From Lachnospiraceae bacterium EP-SM-12S-S03 (GTDB lineage: Bacteria > Bacillota > Clostridia > Lachnospirales > Lachnospiraceae), in contig JAJBSL010000005.1 of the NCBI GenBank assembly GCA_020540725.1, positions 78,208-142,207 of the forward strand: a stretch of DNA of 64,000 nucleotides, written 5' to 3'. Below the pieces are notes generated by a model that made no database searches, had not been told where the DNA came from, and saw nothing but the letters and a program-made list of their open reading frames with translations. Position numbers and translations under genes: made by a program. Shown in pieces: positions 46,273 through 54,768 of this stretch (the stretch's first letter is position 1; each line of letters opens with the position of its first letter).

Positions 46273-46920
46273 CTATGGCTGAGCCCCTTCCAAAGCACTA
46301 TCTTTCCCTGTGTGGAAGTGGCCCTTCTGGAGAATGGAAAATGCATTCTCATAGTCGTTTTTCCGCATGAACGAAACCATTTGTTTTAAATTTTCATCAG
46401 TTTTATGAATTTCCATTCCATTTCTTACAGAATAAAGTCCCATGCGGACAAGTTCGGATAAATTACTTTCGTAAATGCGGTTGATTCGTTCGTTTTCAAA
46501 AATACTGATAATTTCCATGTGCATATTGGCATCAGCGAGTTCCCATTGAAAAGGGTCGCCTTCTGCAGCACACATGCGCACCACCTTTTCCTCGATGCGG
46601 TAGGAATATGCTTCAGCCTTTCCGTCTGTGAAAATTTTGCGAAAAGCAGTTCCTTCCAAAAGTTCCCGGAGTTGATAAATGTCCAGAATGTCTTTGTCCG
46701 TGATTTCTTTTACCGTCATGGATTTGTGATAGTCAGAGACAATCAGACCTTCTGACTGGAGGGTACGGATTGCTGCGCGTACCGGGTTACGGCTCATGTT
46801 TAACTCTTCTGACAGCATGGATTCTGTCAGGGGCATTCCGGGTGGGTAAGTCAGGTTTATAATATTTGTCTTGATGATCTCATATGCCTGGTCGGCAAGA
46901 GATACTGATTTTTTTGCCAT
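46273..46920 (-). CDS. GntR-family regulator (FadR/FCD subfamily)
   Basis: 215 residues from the ATG at 46920 (AAAGAGGTG upstream). An N-terminal winged helix (DQAYEIIKTNIINLTYPPGMPLTESMLSEELNMSRNPVRAAIRTLQSEGLI-type pattern) precedes an all-helical FCD ligand-binding domain, where His and Asp residues usually hold a metal and a small acid. It is divergent from proC. Four TTGTATACAA-type sites lie in the shared control region, so it probably represses both itself and proC. Confidence 0.92.
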   Translation of the reverse strand: MAKKSVSLADQAYEIIKTNIINLTYPPGMPLTESMLSEELNMSRNPVRAAIRTLQSEGLIVSDYHKSMTVKEITDKDILDIYQLRELLEGTAFRKIFTDGKAEAYSYRIEEKVVRMCAAEGDPFQWELADANMHMEIISIFENERINRIYESNLSELVRMGLYSVRNGMEIHKTDENLKQMVSFMRKNDYENAFSILQKGHFHTGKDSALEGAQP

Positions 46921-46966
46921 CGGGCACCTCTTTCTATTCGATATCTTTATATTATAGCACAAAGAA

Positions 46967-47078
46967 TTGTATACGTTATAAGATATTGTATACAAAAAGT
47001 GGGAAAAAGGCAAGCGGATTCATTGACATTTTGCATTTGAAGTGCTATATTGTATACAAGTTATAAAAATGTATACAA
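46967..47078. promoter_or_regulatory. four TTGTATACAA operators in the gntR-proC divergent region
   Basis: TTGTATACGT (46967-46976), TTGTATACAA (46986-46995), TTGTATACAA (47050-47059) and ATGTATACAA (47069-47078) are near-identical 10-bp palindromes. This is the typical size and symmetry of a GntR/FCD operator. Two flank each of the divergent starts, and the third overlaps the -10 of proC. Confidence 0.82.
47023..47051 (+). promoter_or_regulatory. proC promoter
   Basis: TTGACA (47023-47028), 17-bp spacer, TATATT (47046-47051), partly covered by one GntR-type operator. Confidence 0.85.
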
Positions 47079-47097
47079 TAAAAGGAGATGTAAAATC

Positions 47098-47895
47098 ATG
47101 ATGAAATTAGGATTTATCGGTGCTGGAAATATGGCAAAAGCTATTATGGGTGGAGTTTTAAAAAATGAGATTTTCAAACCGGAAGAGGTCATCGCTTCTG
47201 ATTTATATGTTCCGGGACTTGAAGCTGCCAAAGAGGGTCTTGGGATCAACATTACAACAGACAATAAAGAAGTAGCGAAAAATTCAGAAGTGCTTATACT
47301 GGCTGTAAAACCACAGTTCTATGCTGATGTAATCAAAGAAATCAGTGAATATATTACAGAGAAACAGATCATTGTTACGATTGCGCCTGGTAAGACATTA
47401 GAGTATCTTGCAGATACGTTCGGACATCCGGTGAAAATTGTACGTACTATGCCGAATACACCGGCACTTGTAGGTGAAGGTATTACAGGTGTGTGCCACA
47501 ATGCTCTTGTGACAAAAGAAGAACTGGATTATGTATGCAATATTTTAAATGGATTCGGTAAAGCAGAAGTAGTTCCGGAGAGATTGATGGATGTGGTTGT
47601 ATCTGTAAGCGGAAGCTCACCGGCTTATGTATTCATGTTCATTGAAGCCATGGCAGATGCAGCAGTTGCAGACGGAATGCCAAGACCACAGGCATATAAA
47701 TTTGCTGCACAGGCAGTTTTGGGAAGTGCGAAAATGGTTCTTGAGACAGGAAAGCATCCGGGAGAGTTAAAAGATATGGTATGTTCACCGGCAGGAACAA
47801 CTATTGAGGCAGTTCGTGTACTGGAAGAAAAAGGATTCAGAAGTGCAGTTTTTGAAGCAATGAAAGCTTGTGCAGAAAAATCTAAAGGAATGTAA
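47098..47895 (+). CDS. proC: pyrroline-5-carboxylate reductase
   Basis: 265 residues from the ATG at 47098 (AAAGGAG ten bases upstream). Motifs are the Rossmann GFIGAGNMAKAIMGG, the central VRTMPNTPALVGEG and SGSSPAYVFMFIEA, and the C-terminal GELKDMVCSPAGTTIEAV. It reduces P5C to proline, the step after HypD (20040). GntR control and co-transcription with an aldo/keto reductase are unusual for a housekeeping proC and suggest an inducible role, for example in proline or hydroxyproline use. Confidence 0.95.
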   Translation: MMKLGFIGAGNMAKAIMGGVLKNEIFKPEEVIASDLYVPGLEAAKEGLGINITTDNKEVAKNSEVLILAVKPQFYADVIKEISEYITEKQIIVTIAPGKTLEYLADTFGHPVKIVRTMPNTPALVGEGITGVCHNALVTKEELDYVCNILNGFGKAEVVPERLMDVVVSVSGSSPAYVFMFIEAMADAAVADGMPRPQAYKFAAQAVLGSAKMVLETGKHPGELKDMVCSPAGTTIEAVRVLEEKGFRSAVFEAMKACAEKSKGM

Positions 47896-48893
47896 TGATG
47901 GACTATATTGCAGAACAAAACAGATATGATGAGATGAAATATTTCCGCAGTGGGAAAAGCGGGTTAAAGCTTCCGGGTGTCTCTTTAGGATTGTGGCATA
48001 ATTTCGGAACAAATGACGATTTTGAAAACATGGAAGCTATGTGCAGAACAGCATTCGACCTGGGAATTACACATTTTGATCTTGCGAATAATTATGGCCC
48101 TGAGTATGGAAGTGCAGAAGAAAATTTTGGGAAAATTATAAATGGCACATTGAAACGTTATAGAGATGAACTGATCATCAGTACGAAAGCCGGATATGAT
48201 ATGTGGCCGGGGCCTTACGGAAACTGGGGAAGCAGAAAATACCTTCTTGCAAGTCTGGATCAGAGCTTGAAAAGAATGGGTCTTGAGTATGTGGATATTT
48301 TCTATCATCACCGGATGGATCCGGAGACGCCGTTGGAAGAGAGTATGATGGCTCTTGATACCGCGGTGAAACAAGGGAAAGCTCTTTATGCGGGCATTTC
48401 CAATTATGATGCAAAGACGACAGAAAAGGCTATGGAAATATTGAGAGATCTGAAATGTCCTTTTGTGATCAATCAGGTGAGATATTCCATTTTCGACCGA
48501 TGGATTGAAAAAGACGGATTGAAAAAATTTGCGTCTGAGAATGGATGCGGCCTGATCGCATTCAGCCCGCTTGCCCAGGGACTTTTGACGGATAAATATC
48601 TTCACGGCATTCCAAAGGACAGCAGAATCAGAAAAGATGGAAGATTCTTAAAAGAGAGTGCAATTACGAAAGAAAGACTGGCACAGATCGAGGCTTTGAA
48701 TCAGATTGCAAAAGAAAGAGGACAATCTCTTGCGCAGATGGCGCTTTCCTGGGTACTCCGCGATGGGGATGTGACAAGTGTTCTGATCGGGGCATCCAGA
48801 CCGGAGCAGATCCGTGAGAATGTAAAGATTGTAGAAAAGACAAAATTTACAGAGGATGAACTTCGGAAGATTGATGAGATTTCCAACAGATAA
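47895..48893 (+). CDS. aldo/keto reductase (YghZ/Gpr-like)
   Basis: 332 residues with ATG overlapping the proC stop. The start YFRSGKSGLKLPGVSLGLWHNFG, then LANNYGPEYGSAEENFG, catalytic Tyr/Lys region ISTKAGYDMWPGPYGNWGSRKY, and the C-terminal SVLIGASRPEQIRENV NADPH-binding loop match the YghZ-type family, which reduces small aldehydes. It is the second gene of the GntR-controlled operon. Its substrate is unknown; reduction of an aldehyde such as glutamate semialdehyde or methylglyoxal is possible but unproven. Confidence 0.88.
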   Translation: MMDYIAEQNRYDEMKYFRSGKSGLKLPGVSLGLWHNFGTNDDFENMEAMCRTAFDLGITHFDLANNYGPEYGSAEENFGKIINGTLKRYRDELIISTKAGYDMWPGPYGNWGSRKYLLASLDQSLKRMGLEYVDIFYHHRMDPETPLEESMMALDTAVKQGKALYAGISNYDAKTTEKAMEILRDLKCPFVINQVRYSIFDRWIEKDGLKKFASENGCGLIAFSPLAQGLLTDKYLHGIPKDSRIRKDGRFLKESAITKERLAQIEALNQIAKERGQSLAQMALSWVLRDGDVTSVLIGASRPEQIRENVKIVEKTKFTEDELRKIDEISNR

Positions 48894-48940
48894 AAGTTCT
48901 AAATATGCATTGGAAAGCATAAAATATAGTAAGCAGAATG

Positions 48941-48974
48941 AGGCGTTTTCATAAATATGTGGAAGCGCCTTTTT
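48941..48974 (+). terminator. terminator of the proC operon
   Basis: AGGCGTTTTC (48941-48950) pairs with GGAAGCGCCT (48961-48970), followed by TTTT. Confidence 0.75.
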
Positions 48975-48993
48975 GAAACAGGGGGCTTTCTAT

Positions 48994-49797
48994 ATGCGGT
49001 TTGTGAAAATGCAGGGACTGGGAAATGATTATATTTACGTGAATGCTATGGAGGAGAAGGTAGAGCATCCGGAAGAACTTGCCATAAAATTAAGCAACAG
49101 ACATTTTGGAATCGGAGCGGACGGGCTGATTCTAGTCGATTCTTCCAGTAAGGCGGATGTTCGGATGGATATGTATAATGCAGACGGATCCCGGGGAATG
49201 ATGTGTGGAAATGGGATACGTTGTGTGGCAAAATATGTACATGATTTAGGGATTGTAAAGCACAAAAAAATAAAAATAGAAACTTTATCCGGGATAAAAG
49301 AAACGATTATATTACATAACAAAAACCTCAAAGAACTGTTTCCTACGGAAAATATAGAGGAAAATGAAGCGGTTATGGTACAAGTGAATATGGGAGTGCC
49401 TAAGATACAGGAAACCGGAATGGAAATGGACTATATTTCCATGGGAAATCCCCATGCTGTGATGTACGTGAAAGAAACGAAAGGATTACAGGTTGACAAG
49501 ATGGGGCCTGCGCTGGAGTTCTATAGAGGGGACCGGGTAAATGTAGAATTTGTAAAGATATTGGACCGAAAGAGGTTAGAGATGCGCGTATGGGAGCGTG
49601 GAAGCGGAGAGACTCTTGCGTGTGGAACAGGAGCATGCGCCGCGGCAGTATCTTCTATAGCAAGAAGCTTGACAGAACGGAAAGTTCGGATTAAATTATT
49701 AGGAGGAGAACTACTCGTCGAATGGAAACGGGAAGATGGGAATGTCTATCTGACAGGCCCTGCAGTCACAGTGTTCGAAGGCGAGATCACACGATAA
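48994..49797 (+). CDS. dapF: diaminopimelate epimerase
   Basis: 267 residues from the ATG at 48994 (AGGGGG eight bases upstream). Catalytic cysteines are seen in [10 protein letters not shown] and [11 protein letters not shown], with the substrate-binding [10 protein letters not shown] at the N-terminus. It converts LL- to meso-diaminopimelate for lysine and peptidoglycan synthesis. dapL, which makes the LL form, follows 17 bp downstream. Confidence 0.95.
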   Translation: MRFVKMQGLGNDYIYVNAMEEKVEHPEELAIKLSNRHFGIGADGLILVDSSSKADVRMDMYNADGSRGMMCGNGIRCVAKYVHDLGIVKHKKIKIETLSGIKETIILHNKNLKELFPTENIEENEAVMVQVNMGVPKIQETGMEMDYISMGNPHAVMYVKETKGLQVDKMGPALEFYRGDRVNVEFVKILDRKRLEMRVWERGSGETLACGTGACAAAVSSIARSLTERKVRIKLLGGELLVEWKREDGNVYLTGPAVTVFEGEITR

Positions 49798-49814
49798 AAG
49801 GAGGAGAGCATTTT

Positions 49815-51029
49815 ATGTTTAAAATCAACCATAATTACTTGAAATTACCTGGCAGCTATTTATTCTCTACCATTGCAAAGAAAGTTTCGGCATACTCGGA
49901 GGCGAATCCGGAGAAGTCCATTATCCGTCTTGGAATCGGTGATGTAACTCAGCCGATTGCACCGGCGATCATTGAGGCATTACACCATGCGGTTGACGAG
50001 ATGGGAAAGGCAGAAACGTTTCACGGTTATGCTCCGGATCTGGGATATGAATTTTTAAGAAGTGCGATGGCAAAAAATGACTATCAGGCAAGAGGGTGCG
50101 ATATTCAGGCAGATGAGATTTTTATTTCGGACGGGGCAAAGGGAGATTCCGGAAATATTCAGGAGATCTTTAGTACGGATAATAAGATTGCGGTATGCGA
50201 CCCTGTATACCCTGTTTATGTAGATTCCAATGTAATGGCAGGAAGAACAGGAACGTATGATGCTGGAATCGAGACATGGAGTGATGTGATCTATATGCCT
50301 TGTACAGCGGAAAACAATTTTGCGCCGGAACTTCCGAAGGAAACACCGGATTTGATCTACTTGTGCTTCCCGAATAACCCGACCGGTTCTGCGATCACAA
50401 AAGATCAACTTCAGGTGTGGGTAGATTATGCAAATAAAGTTGGAGCGGTAATCATTTATGATGCGGCATATGAGGCATATATTTCAGAAGAAAATATCCC
50501 GCACACGATTTTTGAGTGTGAAGGCGCAAGAACATGTGCCATTGAACTTCGAAGCTTTTCCAAAAATGCAGGATTTACAGGCGTGCGTCTTGGAGCAACT
50601 GTCATTCCGAAAGATTTGAAGTGTGGAGATGTGATGCTTCACTCACTTTGGGCAAGACGTCACGGAACAAAATACAATGGAGCTCCGTATATTGTGCAAA
50701 GAGCCGGAGAAGCTGTATATTCTGAAGCGGGAAAAGCGCAGATTAAAGATCAGGTTGCTTACTATATGAAGAATGCAAAGACAATTTATGATGGTTTGAA
50801 AGGTGCAGGTTACACAGTATCCGGAGGTGTGAATTCACCTTATATTTGGCTGAAAACTCCGGATCATATGACTTCCTGGGAATTCTTTGATTTCCTTCTT
50901 GAGAAAGCAAATGTGGTAGGAACACCGGGATCAGGCTTTGGACCAAGTGGAGAAGGTTATTTCCGTCTGACCGCATTCGGTACATATGAAAATACATTGG
51001 CAGCAATTGAAAGAATCAAAGCGTTGTAA
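49815..51029 (+). CDS. dapL: LL-diaminopimelate aminotransferase
   Basis: 404 residues from the ATG at 49815 (GGAGGAGAG upstream). Fold-type I PLP enzyme with catalytic Lys in [11 protein letters not shown], the cofactor-binding FPNNPTGS and YDAAYEAY, and the DapL marker [11 protein letters not shown] near the start. It makes LL-diaminopimelate directly from tetrahydrodipicolinate, bypassing the acyl routes. With dapF next to it, two consecutive steps of the lysine/wall precursor pathway are in one operon. Confidence 0.95.
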   Translation: MFKINHNYLKLPGSYLFSTIAKKVSAYSEANPEKSIIRLGIGDVTQPIAPAIIEALHHAVDEMGKAETFHGYAPDLGYEFLRSAMAKNDYQARGCDIQADEIFISDGAKGDSGNIQEIFSTDNKIAVCDPVYPVYVDSNVMAGRTGTYDAGIETWSDVIYMPCTAENNFAPELPKETPDLIYLCFPNNPTGSAITKDQLQVWVDYANKVGAVIIYDAAYEAYISEENIPHTIFECEGARTCAIELRSFSKNAGFTGVRLGATVIPKDLKCGDVMLHSLWARRHGTKYNGAPYIVQRAGEAVYSEAGKAQIKDQVAYYMKNAKTIYDGLKGAGYTVSGGVNSPYIWLKTPDHMTSWEFFDFLLEKANVVGTPGSGFGPSGEGYFRLTAFGTYENTLAAIERIKAL

Positions 51030-51044
51030 AGATGTAGGAGGAAG

Positions 51045-51070
51045 TCCGCTGTGAATTTATTCGCAGCGGA
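51045..51070 (+). terminator. terminator after dapL
   Basis: TCCGCTG-GAAT (51045-51056) folds back on ATTC-CAGCGGA (51059-51070), with a short T-rich tail. Confidence 0.7.
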
Positions 51071-51164
51071 TTTGCGGTTCTGTGATATGCTTCCGTAAAA
51101 CTGGTGTTGACCGTAGTATTATGCCAAGGTTTATACTAAGTTTACACGAGAACAGGAGGTTATT

Positions 51165-52511
51165 ATGAAACTGGAAGGTAAGTCATTGAAAAGTGACTTT
51201 TTAAAATTTATCATTCCGTCAATTATTGCGCAATGGGTTTTTACACTGTATACGATGATAGACGGTATTTTCGTAGCAAAAGGAGTATCGGAGACGGCGC
51301 TTACGGCAGTGAATATATCTTTTCCGTTCGTAGCCGGATTATTTTCCATATCCATTTTGTTTGCAGTAGGAACGTCGACGGTAGTCGCCATACTTTTTGG
51401 CGAGAAAAATGAAAAACGTGCCAATGAGGTTTTTACACAGAATACTGTGATGCTGACAGTGCTTTCTGTTATAGTGACGGTTGTGGTGCTTCTTTGGCTT
51501 GAACCTTTCGCTAAATTCTTAGGAGCAACAGAAGCGGCGCTTCCTTATGTGAAAGAATATATCGGAACAATTGCACCTTTTGCAGTTTGTTTTATTTTAT
51601 CGTATTCTTTTGAGATTCTATTAAAAACAGACGGATATCCGAAACTGGCAACGATTATCGTTACGATAGGTGCGGTTACAAACTGTATATTGGATTACAT
51701 ATTTGTTATGAGGCTTCACTGGGGTGTATTCGGGGCGGCCTTTGCCACCGGGTTATCGCAGGCATTGGTCATTTTATTCTATTTGAAACATTTCCTTGGG
51801 AAAAATGGACAGCTTCGTTTTGTAAGATTCAGGCCGGATATTCCTCTTATATGGAGAAAATTCAGAAACGGTCTCCCTTCCGGTGTGACGGAATTTTCGG
51901 CAGGCATTATTATTTTCTTCTTCAACCAGGCGATTTTACGATACATCGGTGAGGATGCCCTTGTAAGCTATACAATTATCTCCTATGTAAATTCAATTGT
52001 GATTATGTCTATGGCGGGAGTTGCGCAAGGATCCCAACCTCTGATCAGTTATTATTTTGGACAGAAGAATATGGGGAAATGCAAAACGTTGCTGCGGTAT
52101 GGGATTGTGGCATCCATGGTAATTGCTGTTGTGGCGTTTGTGTCCTGCATGCTTGGAACGGAATGGATTGTGGGACTGTTTGTATCGCCGGAACTTACAG
52201 AACTTCGTGCGTATTCTGTGAAAGTGTTCCGTATTTTTAGTATTTCATTTTTGGTTGCCGGATTCAATGTTGTAGTTGGTGGATATTTCACATCGGTGGA
52301 AGAGCCGGCATGTGCGATCACCATATCTCTTGGACGTGGATTTGTCACATTGTTGCTTAGTCTTTTTATTCTGACTAGGACAGTGGGAGGAGCAGGAATT
52401 TGGTGGGCGCCTACACTATCAGAACTGCTTTGTATGGTGATTATGCTTGCTTTGTTTATGAGATACAAGAAAAATGCAAATTTTAGTAAAAAAAATGAAA
52501 AAAGTAGTTGA
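51165..52511 (+). CDS. MATE-family multidrug/metabolite exporter
   Basis: 448 residues with twelve membrane helices. The N-terminus DFLKFIIPSIIAQWVFTLYTMIDGIFVAKGVSETALTAVN and the repeat in the second half (NGLPSGVTEFSAGIIIFFFNQAIL) are typical of MepA-like MATE transporters, which use Na+ or H+ to export cationic compounds. AGGAGG is near the ATG. It stands alone between dapL and the tRNA cluster; its stop codon overlaps the tRNA promoter. Confidence 0.93.
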   Translation: MKLEGKSLKSDFLKFIIPSIIAQWVFTLYTMIDGIFVAKGVSETALTAVNISFPFVAGLFSISILFAVGTSTVVAILFGEKNEKRANEVFTQNTVMLTVLSVIVTVVVLLWLEPFAKFLGATEAALPYVKEYIGTIAPFAVCFILSYSFEILLKTDGYPKLATIIVTIGAVTNCILDYIFVMRLHWGVFGAAFATGLSQALVILFYLKHFLGKNGQLRFVRFRPDIPLIWRKFRNGLPSGVTEFSAGIIIFFFNQAILRYIGEDALVSYTIISYVNSIVIMSMAGVAQGSQPLISYYFGQKNMGKCKTLLRYGIVASMVIAVVAFVSCMLGTEWIVGLFVSPELTELRAYSVKVFRIFSISFLVAGFNVVVGGYFTSVEEPACAITISLGRGFVTLLLSLFILTRTVGGAGIWWAPTLSELLCMVIMLALFMRYKKNANFSKKNEKSS

Positions 52512-52535
52512 TTTTTTTCTACAGTCTGTTATAAT
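52508..52535 (+). promoter_or_regulatory. tRNA cluster promoter
   Basis: TTGATT (52508-52513), 16-bp spacer, TATAAT (52530-52535), 41 bp upstream of the first tRNA. It overlaps the MATE stop codon. Confidence 0.75.
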
Positions 52536-52575
52536 ATCATTGTTGCGTAACGGCAAGGACGAGAAATGACAATGA

Positions 52576-52646
52576 TGCGGAATGGTGTAATGGTAGCACA
52601 GCAGACTCTGACTCTGTTAGTAGGGGTTCAAATCCCTTTTCCGTAG
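52576..52646 (+). tRNA. tRNA-Gln (CTG), copy 1
   Basis: 71 bases. Acceptor TGCGGAA pairs with TTCCGTA; D arm with GGTAGCAC-type loop; anticodon stem GCAGA/TCTGT around loop CT-CTG-AC; T arm GGGGTTCAAATCCC. CCA is not encoded. The anticodon reads CAG codons. Confidence 0.95.
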
Positions 52647-52674
52647 TTATAACAGAATAATAATTGTACCATAA

Positions 52675-52745
52675 TGCGGAATGGTGTAATGGTAGCACAG
52701 CAGACTCTGACTCTGTTAGTAGGGGTTCAAATCCCTTTTCCGTAG
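52675..52745 (+). tRNA. tRNA-Gln (CTG), copy 2
   Basis: Identical in all 71 positions to the copy at 52576, with a 28-bp spacer between. Tandem gene duplication is the simplest origin. Confidence 0.95.
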
Positions 52746-52760
52746 TTTTTAACAACATAA

Positions 52761-52834
<74 letters not shown>

Positions 52835-52923
52835 TTTTTCTTTTGAAATAGGACGTTATAAGACTTCTAATAAAAATTTAAAGTGTTACATGGTGTTGCT
52901 TTTAAAGAAAGGAGAAATCTTGT

Positions 52924-52950
52924 ATGTGTTCTATAAGGAATAAGCTTTGA
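52924..52950 (+). CDS. possible 8-residue leader peptide overlapping a terminator
   Basis: AAAGGAG nine bases upstream of an ATG opens MCSIRNKL and stops inside the 5' arm of the hairpin at 52939-52998. The geometry resembles a translation-controlled attenuator, but no regulated gene follows. It could equally be chance. Confidence 0.3.
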   Translation: MCSIRNKL

Positions 52951-52998
52951 GATGTGATAATATTTAATGATTATTATATCTGAAAGCTTATTTTATTT
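52939..52998 (+). terminator. terminator-like hairpin downstream of the mini-ORF
   Basis: A 15-base arm (52939-52953) pairs with 52978-52992, one mismatch, followed by a T-rich run (TTATTTTT). Confidence 0.82.
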
Positions 52999-53050
52999 TT
53001 AGAATCTATCATCTAAAAATATTTAAAAGCAAATCTCCATAACAGACAAG

Positions 53051-53090
53051 AGGCATATCAGAGATTAAGTTCTCCGGTATGCCTATTTTT
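53051..53090 (+). terminator. second intrinsic terminator
   Basis: AGGCATA (53051-53057) with TATGCCT (53078-53084), an inner GAGA/TCTC stem, then ATTTTTTA. Confidence 0.78.
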
Positions 53091-53189
53091 TACATTTCTT
53101 CTACTCATACTTGTGAACAAGTAGCAAAATTGTCAGGTGTAGGTACTGGTACTGTGGCGAGATATGATGCGGTGATGAAACCGAAATAG
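53079..53189 (+). pseudogene. remnant of a helix-turn-helix gene
   Basis: A 36-codon frame contains TCEQVAKLSGVGTGTVARYDAVMKPK, which reads as a recognition helix-turn-helix of the ParB/plasmid-phage type. The upstream part of such a gene is missing, and the only ATG lies inside a terminator arm. It looks like the tail of a lost mobile-element gene. Confidence 0.5.
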
Positions 53190-53199
53190 GTATAAAAAC

Positions 53200-53228
53200 T
53201 TGATTACGTATAAAAATAATGATATAAT
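53200..53228 (+). promoter_or_regulatory. promoter of the toxin-antitoxin operon
   Basis: TTGATT (53200-53205), 17-bp spacer, TATAAT (53223-53228), 36 bp before the antitoxin start. Confidence 0.8.
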
Positions 53229-53264
53229 ATGACTATCAAAATAGTATCAGAAAGGAGAGTCAAT

Positions 53265-53537
53265 ATGGAAACGATTGTCAGACCTTCGGCAGATTTAAGA
53301 AATCATTATAACGAAATATCTCGAGAGTGTCACGAAAAACGGACACCAATCATTATTACAAAGAACGGTAAAGGTGATACAGTAGTAATGGGATTACAAG
53401 ATTATAATCAAATGCGGGCAGAACTTGAATTACTCCGTACACTTTCTGAAGCAGAGGATGATGTAATGAACGGAAGAGTGGCATCAATGCAACAGACCTT
53501 TGATGATATCAGGAAAGATTTGTTGACGAGGAGATAA
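53265..53537 (+). CDS. Phd/YefM-family antitoxin
   Basis: 90 residues from the ATG at 53265 (AAAGGAGAG six bases upstream). The N-terminal half IVRPSADLRNHYNEISREC and PIIITKNGKGDTVVMGLQDY is the Phd/YefM DNA-binding fold; the C-terminal helix binds the toxin. It is two bases from the toxin gene. It neutralises the toxin and represses the operon. Confidence 0.93.
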   Translation: METIVRPSADLRNHYNEISRECHEKRTPIIITKNGKGDTVVMGLQDYNQMRAELELLRTLSEAEDDVMNGRVASMQQTFDDIRKDLLTRR

Positions 53538-53539
53538 TT

Positions 53540-53851
53540 ATGGAATATAAAATCTTACGGACAGATAAAGCGGATGAGCAGTTACGGGATATCATCTTTT
53601 ATATTGCAGAAGATTCTGGAAGTGTAGATATAGCTTTGAATTATCTGGACAAACTTGAAAATGCAATCAGTAATTTATCCATATTTCCCAATTCCGGAAG
53701 TACACCAAGATATGCCATTTTAAGGAGACAAGGGTATAAGGTTTTGATTGTAGAACAACATCTAGTATTCTACAAAGTAAACGATACAAGTAAAACTGTG
53801 ATTATCTATGCTGTCGTAGATGGACGCAGAGAGTACAAAAACTTAATATAA
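53540..53851 (+). CDS. RelE/ParE-family toxin
   Basis: 103 residues: YKILRTDKADEQLRDIIFYIAED, then NAISNLSIFPNSGS, HLVFYKVND and VIIYAVVDGRREYKNLI. This is the ParE-like fold; gyrase poisoning versus mRNA cleavage cannot be told from sequence. Together with the Phd/YefM gene it forms a type II module. It lies near gene remnants, as expected of a mobile module. Confidence 0.93.
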   Translation: MEYKILRTDKADEQLRDIIFYIAEDSGSVDIALNYLDKLENAISNLSIFPNSGSTPRYAILRRQGYKVLIVEQHLVFYKVNDTSKTVIIYAVVDGRREYKNLI

Positions 53852-53875
53852 TTAACGCATAGTGTATTGATGATA

Positions 53876-53908
53876 ATAGCCTCTCAGGAAATTAATCCGG
53901 GAGGCTAT
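53876..53908 (+). terminator. hairpin after the toxin gene
   Basis: ATAGCCTC (53876-53883) with GAGGCTAT (53901-53908) and inner GGA/TCC; weak T-tail. Confidence 0.6.
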
Positions 53909-53918
53909 CGTTGTTCAT

Positions 53919-53953
53919 GATATAGGAAATTCCTTCAGAATCCTATATCATAA
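53919..53953. repeat. interspersed palindromic element, copy B
   Basis: GATATAGGAAATTCC-TTCA-GAATCCTATATCAT, matching copy A at 22486-22519 in all but a few bases, and more perfectly palindromic. It could be a small miniature repeat family or a degraded terminator family. Confidence 0.65.
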
Positions 53954-54022
53954 AAAACACACTTCGTGTGGGGATGCGCAGCTCGCGGCAAGGAGTTTAT
54001 TACTTCGTAACCGCTCGCGCGC

Positions 54023-54048
54023 AGATTGCACAGTTGTGCAATCTTTTT
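54023..54048 (+). terminator. strong terminator-like hairpin
   Basis: AGATTGCAC pairs perfectly with GTGCAATCT, followed by TTTTT. Confidence 0.8.
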
Positions 54049-54078
54049 ATAAAGCAAAAGCCGGTTGGCTTTGATTAG

Positions 54079-54137
54079 GATTATTCAGTGCGCATCAGAT
54101 TCTTGAATTTAGGGTTGTGTGTCTGAATAATCTTTTT
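54079..54137 (+). terminator. long-loop hairpin with T-run
   Basis: GATTATTCAG (54079-54088) with CTGAATAATC (54123-54132), then TTTTT; the loop is 34 bases. Confidence 0.55.
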
Positions 54138-54244
54138 CTATATCGTATAAATTTTCAATAGAATAGAAAAAGAATGACTACTCAATTTTCTTATGGTATA
54201 CTGAAAGAAATAGATAAATGGAAATAATACGAGGAGTGCTGTTT

Positions 54245-54730
54245 ATGATAAGAGCTATTATATTTGCTGTATTCGTTGTCCCTGTTGTTTCTCTCGTGTT
54301 AGATAAGACACAAAAAGCGACTAAAAAAGAAAAATTCACAAATACTGTTTTTGTATCACACGCCTATCAAACAGTATGTCATGTTTGTTCATTGATAATG
54401 GTAGGAATTGCACTAGTTTTGGGATTTTTCATGGGATTTGACAATACGATTGGACACTCTGTTGTTTTTGCTATTTTTGTTCTATTGATTGAATTTTGTG
54501 CATGGGCTTTAAAAAGACATAAGGTAGTAATTGACGGTAATAATTTACGCATTACTCCTGCGGTTGGAAGAACAAGAGAACTTTCATTTCATGATATTTC
54601 GCATTGCATAGAAAAAGAGCAAATAGGATTAAAAATATTTGTTGGAAACAAAAAAATCTGTACAGTTTCTTGTGACTGTGTTGGGTATAAAGAATTTCTT
54701 GAAATGTTAAAAGAGCGAAACTTATTCTAA
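54245..54730 (+). CDS. small membrane protein of unknown function
   Basis: 161 residues from the ATG at 54245 (GAGGAG eight bases upstream). One helix lies at the N-terminus (IIFAVFVVPVVSLVL) and two at ~45-90; a soluble C-terminal part follows, GNNLRITPAVGRTRELSFHDISH and later KIFVGNKKICTVSCDC, which resembles a PH-like bacterial domain. I do not recognise a named family. Confidence 0.7.
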   Translation: MIRAIIFAVFVVPVVSLVLDKTQKATKKEKFTNTVFVSHAYQTVCHVCSLIMVGIALVLGFFMGFDNTIGHSVVFAIFVLLIEFCAWALKRHKVVIDGNNLRITPAVGRTRELSFHDISHCIEKEQIGLKIFVGNKKICTVSCDCVGYKEFLEMLKERNLF

Positions 54731-54768
54731 CAATAAGGATATGAAGCAAACGGGGAAGAGGTGGTAGG

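Larger units (their letters stand above)
52835..53264. other. 430-bp stretch with leader-type mini-ORF, two terminators and a gene remnant
   Basis: It contains an 8-codon reading frame with strong ribosome-binding site (52924), two terminator-like hairpins (52939-52998 and 53051-53090), an HTH-like gene remnant (53079-53189) and the toxin-antitoxin promoter. No full-length gene is present. Confidence 0.7.
53852..54244. other. 393-bp hairpin-rich gene-free stretch
   Basis: It holds a terminator (53876-53908), palindromic element copy B (53919-53953), a GC-rich dyad around 53970-54020, and two more hairpins with T-runs (54023-54048, 54079-54137). No coding frame of note is seen. Confidence 0.7.

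Noticed and set aside
52576..52745. The tandem identical tRNA-Gln genes as direct repeats of a mobile element
   Set aside because: Both copies are complete functional tRNAs and the spacer is only 28 bp; simple tandem duplication explains it.
52537..52758. Minus-strand frame with a repeated TTEKGFEPLLTESES-type protein
   Set aside because: It is only the complement of the two identical tRNA-Gln genes.
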